NCBI GenBank assembly: GCA_050942875.1
Contig: JBMNOD010000023.1
Coordinates: 1 to 43,699 of the forward strand
Direction: 5' to 3'
From: JAAZAI01 sp050942875
Lineage (GTDB): Bacteria > Verrucomicrobiota > Kiritimatiellia > RFP12 > UBA3636
DNA length: 43,699 nt
The notes under the pieces were generated by a model that saw nothing but the letters and a program-made list of their open reading frames with translations, was not told the DNA's origin and did no database searches. Made by a program: the position numbers and the translations under genes. Below, one piece after another: positions 30,927 to 38,469 of this stretch. Position 1 is the stretch's first letter; each line of letters starts with the position of its first letter.

Positions 30927-33826
30927 AACCAACCATGAAAAAAACCAATCGATCCACACTGGGCCGCCTGTGCGCCGCCCTCGTGCTGGGCGCCGCCTCC
31001 ACAACATTCGCGGACGTGCATCAAGAACCGAGGCCGGACGGCCCGTTGGCAAGGCGCATGGACGTCGCGCCCGTCATTGACGGAAACCTGGCGGAATGGG
31101 CGACGTTCCCGCAAATCAAGATGAACCAGCCGAACGTCCCGGACCTGAAGGTGACGCGCGCGTCCATGGGATGGGACGACGACGCGCTGCATGTCGCCTT
31201 CCGCGTCATGGATGCCGTCGTGGTGAACAGCAACGATCTCGCACGGCTGGGGGACGGCGATTGCTTCGATTTGCGAATCGCATCCGCCCCCAACCGGAAG
31301 ACGTTTCTACGGCTCCTGGCGGCGCCGTCGTCCGCGGAGGGAAAACCCGCATGCACGCTCGCCCGCCGCACCGTTGGGACCAAGGCGGCCGAAACGCTGC
31401 TGGCCACGACGGAGCCTTCCACGCTGGACGGCTTCCAATGGGCGCTTGCCCGCGAGGAAAAGGCCTGGACGGTCGAGGCGACGATTCCGTTTCCCCTGCT
31501 GGGCCGAAAACCCGCGCTCGGCGCCACGCTTCCCTTTGTGGCGGTCGTCTGGGACCGCGACCGAACCGATGTGGACGAATGGACCGCGGGAAGCGGATGG
31601 CACAAACGGAGCGAGAGTTCGAGCCAGAAGGCGCCCGTCGAGAACTGGCCCGTCATCACGCTGGCGGATGCCGCGGCCAAGGAAGTCGTGCAGATCAAGG
31701 ATGGCGTTTCGATCGTCCGGCGCCGCCCCTGCAATTTGTTCACGCCGGACCAGAAGGTCGAGCTGTCTTTCACGCTGAAGGGATTCCCCGAGGGCGGCTG
31801 CACGGCGACGGGCGAATGGAAGGACGCCTTCGGCAGAGGCGGGCTGAAAACCACGGCCCTCGCGCGCGAGGGCGATCGGAAGGACGGGCCGTTTGTCTTT
31901 GATCTGGGGCGTCTGGAACGCGGCTATTACGAATTCACGCTGACCGTGGCGAACCGCGATGCCGAAAGCTCCGCAAAAATCTCCCTGGGCGTGATCGAGC
32001 AGGAGGCGCCCGGCACGGAAGCGTTTCTGGAGCAGGATCGTCGGTTCGGCCTGAAGTGGTGGGGCGGCGTCGCCGACAAGCCGGAGACCGTGGAGATGAT
32101 GTGCAGGCTCGGCCTTCTGTGGACGCGCGCCAGCGTCGGCGAAAGCCTGCAGATCGTGACGAACTCGACGTTGCTGTCCGTCGTCAAGATCGAGCGCTTC
32201 CCGGCGGCGCTTTTCGACGAGGCCCGCTACGGGGCATTGGCCGATTACGAAAAGAAGTTCGGGCGCGGCTCATGGACGCTCAAGACGCTCCCGCGCGAAG
32301 CCGAGTACAAGGCATGGCTGGCCGAGGAGATCGCGAAACTGCCGGCGAACCAGACCGTGTTCGAGATCTGGAACGAACCGTGGGACAAGATGTCGCCCGA
32401 GGACTTCTCGACGATTTCGAAATGGATCCGCGACGTCGTCACCCAGGTCCGCCCCGACGCGAAGCTGGGGCCGAACCTGCGCGGCGACATGAGCGACTAC
32501 GGCTACGACGCCAAGGTGGTCGCCGCCGGCGGCATGGCGGGCATGGATCTCGTCTGCCTGCATCCGTACGGCGCGTCGGAGGACCGCGCGTTCCTGCGCA
32601 AGTACAAGCAGTGGATTTCGGAAAAGACAGGGCGCGGCATCGACATCTACATCACCGAGTACGGCAGCCATTCGTGCCCGTCCGGCCCCGCGAGGCGCAC
32701 GGAAGTCGAACAGGCCCGCGCCGTGGTCCGCCAGTCGCTGGCCCTGTATGCCGAAGACGCCAAGGCGCTCATCCCGCACTGGGTCGGACAAAGCGAGCGC
32801 AACCCCACCTACCACGAAGACTGGTTCGGCTACATCCGCAGGAACCAGCAGCCCAAGCCGGTGCTGATCGCCCATGCGAACAGCGCCCGCCTGATCGACG
32901 GCGGGAAGTATTTGGGCGACCTCTGGTTCGGCCCCGGCATCGGCGCCATGGTGTTCAAGAAGGACGGCGAAAACCGCCTGGCGCTCTTCACGCGCGGCGA
33001 GCCGAACGTCGCGGAGGTCGATGCAGGCGTGGCCGAAATCGCGGTGGTGGACATGTTCGGCGGCGAAAGGAAGCAGGCCACCCGGAACGGCAAGGTCAAG
33101 CTCTCCCTCGGGCCGGACGTGGTCTATCTTTGCGGACTTTCAGACCAGGCCGTCGCCGGGGCGTCGCCGGAACTGCGCGACGACCGCTGGCCCAAGCCGG
33201 AGAAGCCGCCGCGCAACCGCCGCGCCGCCCGCAAAATGAAGATGCCGACGCTCGACGGCAAGTTCGACGACTGGAAGGGCGCGACCGAACTGTACATCCA
33301 CAACCCGAAGGTCAACGGAGACGACGCCAGCGGACTCGGCCGCCTGGCATGGGACGACAACCACCTCTACCTTGGCGTGGACATGCGCGACAACGAGCTC
33401 TTCAACAAGCAGCCCCGCGCCAAGCTCTACCGCGGCGACAGCATCGAGCTGTTCGTCAGCACCGAGGTGCGCGAGGAGAACCCGGGCTACGGCCCGTTCG
33501 ACCATCAGTTCTTCCTGACGCCGACCTCCGCCGAAGGCGTCCCCGTCGTCGCAAGGCTGACGGATCGCGAGGCGGGCATCCTCGAAGACGTCGCGGATGC
33601 GAAGTGCTTTCTCGGCAAGACATCGCAAGGCTGGGCCGGCGAGATTGCGCTGCCGTGGTCTGGATTTCCCGGATTCAAGCCCAAGGCCGGCGCGCAGATC
33701 GCGCTGGAGTTCCGCGTCAACGACGCGGACACCTCGCACGAACGCTGGAAGCTCGATCCGACCGACGTCGGCTTCGTCCATGTCGAAGACCCCACGAGCT
33801 GGTCGGTGCTCACGCTGGAGGACTAG
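30923..33826 (+). CDS. Multidomain clan GH-A glycosidase flanked by two CBM9-like domains
   Basis: A protein of 967 residues with a signal peptide ending near residue 33. A CBM9/DOMON-like domain (about 45-260) starts VIDGNLAEWATF. A TIM-barrel glycosidase resembling GH39/GH5 (about 375-750) follows. It has FEIWNEPWD (E485, predicted acid/base), CLHPYG, and IYITEYGSHS (E579, predicted nucleophile). A second CBM9-like domain closes the protein (about 770-967, starting MPTLDGKFDDWKGATELYIH). The reaction is presumably retaining hydrolysis of a plant or algal polysaccharide, substrate unknown. The ATG at 30923 overlaps the upstream stop and has GGAG five bases before it; ATG at 30935 is an alternative. 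The stop codon abuts a repeat element. Confidence 0.88.
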   Translation: MKPTMKKTNRSTLGRLCAALVLGAASTTFADVHQEPRPDGPLARRMDVAPVIDGNLAEWATFPQIKMNQPNVPDLKVTRASMGWDDDALHVAFRVMDAVVVNSNDLARLGDGDCFDLRIASAPNRKTFLRLLAAPSSAEGKPACTLARRTVGTKAAETLLATTEPSTLDGFQWALAREEKAWTVEATIPFPLLGRKPALGATLPFVAVVWDRDRTDVDEWTAGSGWHKRSESSSQKAPVENWPVITLADAAAKEVVQIKDGVSIVRRRPCNLFTPDQKVELSFTLKGFPEGGCTATGEWKDAFGRGGLKTTALAREGDRKDGPFVFDLGRLERGYYEFTLTVANRDAESSAKISLGVIEQEAPGTEAFLEQDRRFGLKWWGGVADKPETVEMMCRLGLLWTRASVGESLQIVTNSTLLSVVKIERFPAALFDEARYGALADYEKKFGRGSWTLKTLPREAEYKAWLAEEIAKLPANQTVFEIWNEPWDKMSPEDFSTISKWIRDVVTQVRPDAKLGPNLRGDMSDYGYDAKVVAAGGMAGMDLVCLHPYGASEDRAFLRKYKQWISEKTGRGIDIYITEYGSHSCPSGPARRTEVEQARAVVRQSLALYAEDAKALIPHWVGQSERNPTYHEDWFGYIRRNQQPKPVLIAHANSARLIDGGKYLGDLWFGPGIGAMVFKKDGENRLALFTRGEPNVAEVDAGVAEIAVVDMFGGERKQATRNGKVKLSLGPDVVYLCGLSDQAVAGASPELRDDRWPKPEKPPRNRRAARKMKMPTLDGKFDDWKGATELYIHNPKVNGDDASGLGRLAWDDNHLYLGVDMRDNELFNKQPRAKLYRGDSIELFVSTEVREENPGYGPFDHQFFLTPTSAEGVPVVARLTDREAGILEDVADAKCFLGKTSQGWAGEIALPWSGFPGFKPKAGAQIALEFRVNDADTSHERWKLDPTDVGFVHVEDPTSWSVLTLED

Positions 33827-33973
33827 GGAAATCTACAACGTCCGGCTAGAGCGGTTTAAGAAAATCCGCATCCACATTCTATCCTCCAGCTCCAAAACGC
33901 CGAATCCTAGTTCAAATCGTGCGGCTATACTATTTCTCAAGTCGCTCCAGGGAAATCTACAACGTCCGGCTAG
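33825..33973. repeat. 104-bp element copy B flanked by 25-bp direct repeats
   Basis: The element (33847-33950) matches 4128-4231 with four differences. It is bracketed by two exact 25-bp direct repeats, 33825-33849 and 33949-33973, each starting AGGGAAATCT and ending CGTCCGGCTAG, so the repeat period is 124 bp. The left repeat begins inside the stop codon of the glycosidase gene. This could be a long target-site duplication or a partial tandem duplication. Copy A lacks this flanking sequence. Confidence 0.85.
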
Positions 33974-34036
33974 CCGCTAGCCGCTTCCCTCCGACAAAGC
34001 GCTTCGTTCGCCCGTTGTTGGCCGTGCCGCTGGGGA

Positions 34037-34074
34037 CCGCGGTCTCCGCGGGCTGCCCGCCGAAGTCGGCGGGC
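34037..34074. repeat. Twin hairpins next to the DUF4886 stop codon
   Basis: CCGCGG-TCT-CCGCGG (34037-34051) and GCCCGCCG-AAGT-CGGCGGGC (34055-34074) lie one base beyond the stop codon of the minus-strand gene. They could form a factor-independent stop between converging transcripts, but lack a T-run. The string CGGTCTCCGCGGGC also occurs in the hairpin-rich repeats at 16252-16465 and 19636-19789. The rest of the 33827-34075 gap is repeat. Confidence 0.5.
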
Positions 34075-34075
34075 T

Positions 34076-34987
34076 TCACTGGTTTTTCGAGCCCGACCCC
34101 GAAAACCCGACACGGGGCCCGGGGCGTTTGCCGCCAATCACAACCTCGTCGGCAATGCGCTGGAGAACGGCCGCTTCGTCCGCTGTCATTCCTTTGGGGA
34201 CAAAGGGGTTTCCTGAAACCTTCTCCTTGAAGAGAAACGCAAGCCAAACGCAGCCTTGGAGATATTCGCCCTTGACGTTCGCATGATAGGCATCCTTGAC
34301 ATGCAACGCCTTCTCTCCGCGAGGCGCGGGAGGATCGCCAGCCAGGAACGGCCCCCATTCGGCATCGCGCCGAGCCGCTTCCATGGCGTCGCCGCTGGGA
34401 ATCAGCCGGAACCCGACTTCGGCTGCGAAGTCGTCGTAAGTCTTGCGAACGCCCGCATACATGACATCGGTGTCGAAGTCCTTCTTTCCCCAGAACTTGT
34501 GGTCGTCGCGATAGGCCCACGTCTGGTGGATGACAATCTCCGCCTGGGGCGCGTATTCGCGGATGATGGCGATCAACTTCAGCGCATGCGGGCGGAAGGT
34601 CTCGGGCTTGAAGCTCTTGTGGCTCACCTGCTGGATCGTCACAACGTCCCATGCGTCGCTCGCGAGCATCTGCTGGAGGCTCTTGCCGCCGTAAGGCTTG
34701 CCTTGGGCGGGATCGGCGGCATGGGCCTCCGCAAGGCGAACATGCTTCTCGAAGTCGCATCCGCCGATCGACGCGCCAACGACCTTCAACTTCTTGCCCG
34801 CCGCTTTCGCCAGCGCCGGAAGCTGCCGGGTGGCGTTGTTGGAGAAACTGTTGCCAATGGCAAGCACCTTAAGCTCGTCCGACGAAGGCTTCGCCGTCGC
34901 CTCCGGCGTCGGCGTCTGCGCTTGCGTCAATCCGGCGACCGCCATCGCGGCCGCGACAATCCATGCTCCCTGCATTCTCTTCTTCAT
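34076..34987 (-). CDS. DUF4886-type SGNH/GDSL esterase-like secreted protein
   Basis: A protein of 303 residues with a signal peptide (to about residue 24, TQAQ). The SGNH-like block I reads VLAIGNSFSNNATRQL, giving a serine in IGNSFS as likely nucleophile. Later blocks are VVTIQQVSHKSF and, near the C-terminus, KDAYHANVKGEYL (the D-x-x-H pattern carrying catalytic Asp and His). DUF4886 proteins are thought to be esterases that remove acyl groups from glycans. It ends in a Gly/Ser-rich tail. AAAGGA precedes the ATG. It lies 62 bases after the DUF1294-type gene in the minus-strand run, facing the CBM9-like/glycosidase gene tail to tail. Confidence 0.85.
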   Translation of the reverse strand: MKKRMQGAWIVAAAMAVAGLTQAQTPTPEATAKPSSDELKVLAIGNSFSNNATRQLPALAKAAGKKLKVVGASIGGCDFEKHVRLAEAHAADPAQGKPYGGKSLQQMLASDAWDVVTIQQVSHKSFKPETFRPHALKLIAIIREYAPQAEIVIHQTWAYRDDHKFWGKKDFDTDVMYAGVRKTYDDFAAEVGFRLIPSGDAMEAARRDAEWGPFLAGDPPAPRGEKALHVKDAYHANVKGEYLQGCVWLAFLFKEKVSGNPFVPKGMTADEAAVLQRIADEVVIGGKRPGPRVGFSGSGSKNQ

Positions 34988-35049
34988 GTTGTTCCTTTAT
35001 CGTTGTCGTGGCCTTCGGGCGGTTCTCTGCCGCCTGCCAGGCCGGTTGG

Positions 35050-35955
35050 TCATTCCATGCCCGTGCGACGAGCCGATTCCCGTCGCGACTGCAACTCGTC
35101 TTCGACGCGCTTCTTCGAACACCCGAAATTCGTCAAGCCTACGCAACCGTCCTTGAGCGACGCAACAAGACGCCTCGCAGGCGGCCCGAGGCCGAGATCC
35201 CGATCAAGCCATCCCGTGGCATCGCCGGCATGCACAAGCGCGAACAGAAGCAGCGTCAGCGCCGGCATGCCGATGACAAGCGCCGGCTTGTCCATGTTGT
35301 GCTTCAGAAGCAACATGGCGGCCAACTGGCCGATGCCGCCGCCAAGAACCGCATTCCAGCCAAATCCGGACGACGAACGTCGGCGAGGCGGGCGTTTGGG
35401 CTCGGCGCGGTCTTTCGCCACCAGGATGAAACCATGGACATTGACCAGCAGCGCGTAGAGGCCAAAGACAAGCAAAGCGCGGCGGCCGGCGAAAAATCTG
35501 CGCCGCGCTCCCGGCACAACAAAACCGCCGACAAGCGGAGACACCGGCTGCCCCACGAAAAACTGGAGGTTCGTGCTCTCCGAACCGCTGTGCTCCAACA
35601 GCGTGACCGTCTTTTTGTACCCGCGCCCGCCCCGATAGTCGGGCACAAGACGAATCTCAAGCTTCAGGCAGCCGCCCGGCTCCGGATTGTGCGCGGGATT
35701 GCGCCTCGGCATGTCAACCAGCGCGACCGTGTTTGCCCCTTCCACGACAATGCTGTTGAGGCTGCCGCTGTAGAAGCAACGCTCGAAGCCGGTCGGCCGA
35801 TGCCTGACGATCAACTGGTCGTTGACGAGCACGTTCCAGTCCTCGGCGCAATCCGTTGTGACCTGGTACCCAACCAGACTTGCGGCCGGCGCCGCGATGA
35901 AAACCGCCAGCACCATGAAAACCGTGGCTGCATCCTTCAAATGCCTTCCCTTCAT
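35050..35955 (-). CDS. Membrane protein with DUF1294-like segment and exported N-terminal domain
   Basis: A protein of 301 residues. A signal-anchor (about 10-32) precedes a non-membrane domain (about 33-160) rich in beta-strand pattern, with NVLVNDQLIVRHRPTGFERCFYS and SIVVEGANTVALVDMPRRN. The next part resembles DUF1294: YALLVNVHGFILVAKDRAEPKRPPRRR, then GGGIGQLAAMLLLKHNMDKP, matching the family's N-x(n)-DK-x-A and GG-x-G-x(n)-H-x-x-KP pattern. Two to three membrane helices lie between 160 and 240. DUF1294 proteins are usually short, so the N-terminal domain is an unusual addition. The function of both parts is unknown. A perfect AAGGAGGTG lies upstream. Confidence 0.7.
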   Translation of the reverse strand: MKGRHLKDAATVFMVLAVFIAAPAASLVGYQVTTDCAEDWNVLVNDQLIVRHRPTGFERCFYSGSLNSIVVEGANTVALVDMPRRNPAHNPEPGGCLKLEIRLVPDYRGGRGYKKTVTLLEHSGSESTNLQFFVGQPVSPLVGGFVVPGARRRFFAGRRALLVFGLYALLVNVHGFILVAKDRAEPKRPPRRRSSSGFGWNAVLGGGIGQLAAMLLLKHNMDKPALVIGMPALTLLLFALVHAGDATGWLDRDLGLGPPARRLVASLKDGCVGLTNFGCSKKRVEDELQSRRESARRTGME

Positions 35956-36027
35956 CGTTCACCTCCTTGATGCTGAAAACCCAAACTCCTGAATGTCGCG
36001 CGAATCCGGACACAAGTGGACGCGGCC

Positions 36028-36573
36028 TCAAGGCCTCCGCGCCGCGACAAGGGTCTTGGCCCAATGCCCGGCGAGCCTCGCCTCGCCGATCCCCTTCTCG
36101 GAGCCGCTGGCATGAATCATCCGCCCGCCGCCGATGTAGAGGCCGACGTGGTTGACCACGCCGTCGGCATCCGTGTCAAACGCCAGCACGTCGCCACGGC
36201 GCAAGCGACGCCGCGACACGCGCCGGCCGGCCCGAGCCTGTCTGCGGGAAACACGCGGCAGCGAAACGCCGGCCTGGCGGTAGCAATGCTGGACCAGCGC
36301 GGAGCAGTCGAAGGTGCCGCCAACGATCCGCCCCTGGGCGTCGTAGCGCGGGTTGCCCCCGAACACATAGGGGTAGGCGCCCGTCCGACGATGGATGTCG
36401 AGCAGACGCTCCGCCTCTCGCGCGGCGATTTCCGCCGCCGTCCGCCGTGGCGGCGTCACGACAACGCCGCGGCAGCCGCTGCTGGCGGCCAGCAGCGCCG
36501 CCGCAGCCGCGCCGCGCAACAAACTGCGGGCGGATCGAGACGCAAGACGGAATCGAGAGGCAGACGCGCGCAT
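36028..36573 (-). CDS. NlpC/P60-family cysteine peptidase, lipoprotein
   Basis: A protein of 181 residues. An Arg-rich N-terminus and hydrophobic core end in a lipobox-like ASSGC (Cys 34). The NlpC/P60 fold follows: YPYVFGGNP, then GGTFDCSALVQHCYRQAGVSLPR carrying the catalytic Cys, and VNHVGLYIGGGRMIHASG with the catalytic His. These enzymes cut peptide stems in peptidoglycan. The insert RRQARAGRRVSRRRLRRGDV is unusually Arg-rich. It lies 17 bases after the lactonase gene and 72 before the DUF1294-type gene. The upstream binding site is weak. Confidence 0.9.
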   Translation of the reverse strand: MRASASRFRLASRSARSLLRGAAAAALLAASSGCRGVVVTPPRRTAAEIAAREAERLLDIHRRTGAYPYVFGGNPRYDAQGRIVGGTFDCSALVQHCYRQAGVSLPRVSRRQARAGRRVSRRRLRRGDVLAFDTDADGVVNHVGLYIGGGRMIHASGSEKGIGEARLAGHWAKTLVAARRP

Positions 36574-36590
36574 GGGCCACTCGCAAAACG

Positions 36591-37652
36591 CTATCGTTCA
36601 AACACGAAGCAAAGCGGCTTGATCATCGAGACCGTGTTGGCCACCTGCGCCAGCCGCCCCGTTTCGCCATCGAAGGCATACACCGCGACTTCGTTCGAGA
36701 GCTTGTGGCCCAGCACGACGAACCGGCCATCCGGCGTGAACTCGAAATCCCGCGGGAAGGAGCCGTTGAGCGGGCTGATCGCCTGGAGATCAAGCCGCCC
36801 CGTTTCCACGTCGAGCCGATAGGCCGCCACGCTGTCGCATCCGCGGTTGGAGCCGAGCACCCAGCGTCCGTCCGGCGAAACCTTGACCGCCGCCGCCTTC
36901 GTCTCGCCAGAGAATCCCGCCGGCAACATCGTGTACGTGCCGACTTCCTCGAACGCGCCGCCGCCGAGGTGGCGCAGGGAAACCATCGTGCTGTCGAGCT
37001 CGCACAAAAGGAACGCGAAGTCGGCAGTGGGATGGAAGATGATGTGGCGCGGCCCCGCGCCCGGCGCCGACCGGAAGCCCGCGCCCTCGATGCGGCGCAG
37101 CGCGCCGTCCTTCGCCTCGGCGTCATAGACGACCACCTGGTCGATGCCCAGGTCGCAGACGCAGATGCGGCTGTCGTCCGGCGTCGTCACCGCGCAGTGG
37201 CTGTGCGCCGCCTCCTGCCGGGCCGGATTCGGCCCCTTGCCCGTGTGCCGGACGCGCGCCGACGCACCCTTGAGGAGCCCGTCGTCTCCGACCGCGAAAG
37301 CGCCCGACCAGGCTTTCCCGTACTCGGCCCAGACGAGCTGCCGTCCGTTGTGCGAAAGCGACAGATGGCAGGGCGCGCCGGGGGCGCAAAGATGCTCGGC
37401 GACCTTTTCAAGCGTGTCGCCCTTGACCGCATAGACGGCGACGCCGCCGCTCCAGCCCTCTGAATTCGGCGCCATCCGCTGCGTGGAATAAAGAAAGCGG
37501 CCGTCGGCCGACACGGCGAGATAGGTCGGATCCATGGCATCGTCAACCTGGCTGATCTGCCGAATGGCGCCCGTGCCGGAATTGATTTCAAACACCCGCA
37601 GCCCGGCCTTCGCCTCGCCGCTGCTTGATCCCACGTAAAAACGCGTCTTCAT
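36591..37652 (-). CDS. Lactonase-family beta-propeller (YbhE/Pgl-like)
   Basis: A protein of 353 residues without a signal peptide. It matches the 6-phosphogluconolactonase/3-carboxymuconate cyclase-like propeller family: MKTRFYVGSSSGEAKAGLRVFEINSGTGAI at the start (two segments), YLAVSADGRFLYS, CHLSLSHNGRQLVWAEY, GPRHIIFHPTADFAFLLCEL, VKVSPDGRWVLGSNRG and FPRDFEFTPDGRFVVLGH. It likely opens a sugar lactone in the cytoplasm, which fits its neighbourhood of sugar enzymes. The exact lactone is unknown. It lies 26 bases after map and shares a run with the other minus-strand genes. Confidence 0.88.
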   Translation of the reverse strand: MKTRFYVGSSSGEAKAGLRVFEINSGTGAIRQISQVDDAMDPTYLAVSADGRFLYSTQRMAPNSEGWSGGVAVYAVKGDTLEKVAEHLCAPGAPCHLSLSHNGRQLVWAEYGKAWSGAFAVGDDGLLKGASARVRHTGKGPNPARQEAAHSHCAVTTPDDSRICVCDLGIDQVVVYDAEAKDGALRRIEGAGFRSAPGAGPRHIIFHPTADFAFLLCELDSTMVSLRHLGGGAFEEVGTYTMLPAGFSGETKAAAVKVSPDGRWVLGSNRGCDSVAAYRLDVETGRLDLQAISPLNGSFPRDFEFTPDGRFVVLGHKLSNEVAVYAFDGETGRLAQVANTVSMIKPLCFVFER

Positions 37653-37678
37653 GTCGGTTCTCCCTCCTCAAATTCGGT

Positions 37679-38443
37679 TCAATCCGCCTCGCGCGGCGTC
37701 AGGATCTCCGGGCCGCTCGGCGTGACCGCAACCATGTGCTCGAAATGCGCGGACGGCTTGCCATCGCACGTCACGATGGTCCACCCGTCGTCCAACGTGC
37801 GGACCCGCCGCGAACCCATGTTCAGCATCGGCTCGATGCACAGCACCATGCCGGGCCTGAGCAACGGGCCGCGACCCGGCGGGCCGTAGTTCGGAATCTG
37901 CGGCTCCTCGTGCATCGCGCGACCGCAGCCATGCCCCACGAACTCGCGCACCACCGAAATGCCGCTCCGTTTCGCCACCCGCTCGACAGCGTGCGACACG
38001 TCGCCGAGCCTCGCGCCCGGCGTCGCGGCCGCGACGCCCGCCATCAACGCGCGCTCCGTGTTCTCCAGCAGCGCCAGCACCTGCGGGTCCGTCACATTGA
38101 CGGCGACCGTCTTCGCGTTGTCCCCGACGAAACCCTCGTGCCAAACCCCCACATCGACGCTCACCACATCGCCATCCTGAATCTTTCGCTTGCCGGGGAT
38201 GCCATGGATGACCGTTTCGTTGATCGAGATGCAGGTTTGCGCGGGATAGCCCATGTAGCCAAGAAACGCGCTCCTGACCCCGAGCGCCGCCATCGTGTCG
38301 CGAGCCAGGTCGTCGAGATCCTGCGTGGCCACGCCAGGCGCCACGGCCTCGCAGACGATCCGCAGCACCTCGGCGGCCTTTCGGCCCGCCTGACGCATGA
38401 TGTCGAGCTCTTCCGGCGTTTTAATGACAATCTTTCCAGACAT
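37679..38443 (-). CDS. map: Methionine aminopeptidase, type I
   Basis: A protein of 254 residues that removes the initiator methionine. Motifs are GYPAQTCISINETVIHGIPG, DGDVVSVDVGVWHEGFVGDN (metal-binding Asp pair), GHGCGRAMHEEPQIPNYG (metal His), CIEPML and EHMVAVT (metal Glu residues). There is no N-terminal zinc-finger extension. Start 38443 (MSGKIVIKTPEEL) has GAGGAA upstream; a longer in-frame start at 38518 adds an unrelated Gly/Arg segment. This housekeeping gene sits, oddly, within a sugar-utilisation run, 26 bases after the large uncharacterised enzyme gene. Confidence 0.95.
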   Translation of the reverse strand: MSGKIVIKTPEELDIMRQAGRKAAEVLRIVCEAVAPGVATQDLDDLARDTMAALGVRSAFLGYMGYPAQTCISINETVIHGIPGKRKIQDGDVVSVDVGVWHEGFVGDNAKTVAVNVTDPQVLALLENTERALMAGVAAATPGARLGDVSHAVERVAKRSGISVVREFVGHGCGRAMHEEPQIPNYGPPGRGPLLRPGMVLCIEPMLNMGSRRVRTLDDGWTIVTCDGKPSAHFEHMVAVTPSGPEILTPREAD

Positions 38444-38469
38444 GCAATTCCTCGCGCTTGTTTCCCTTT

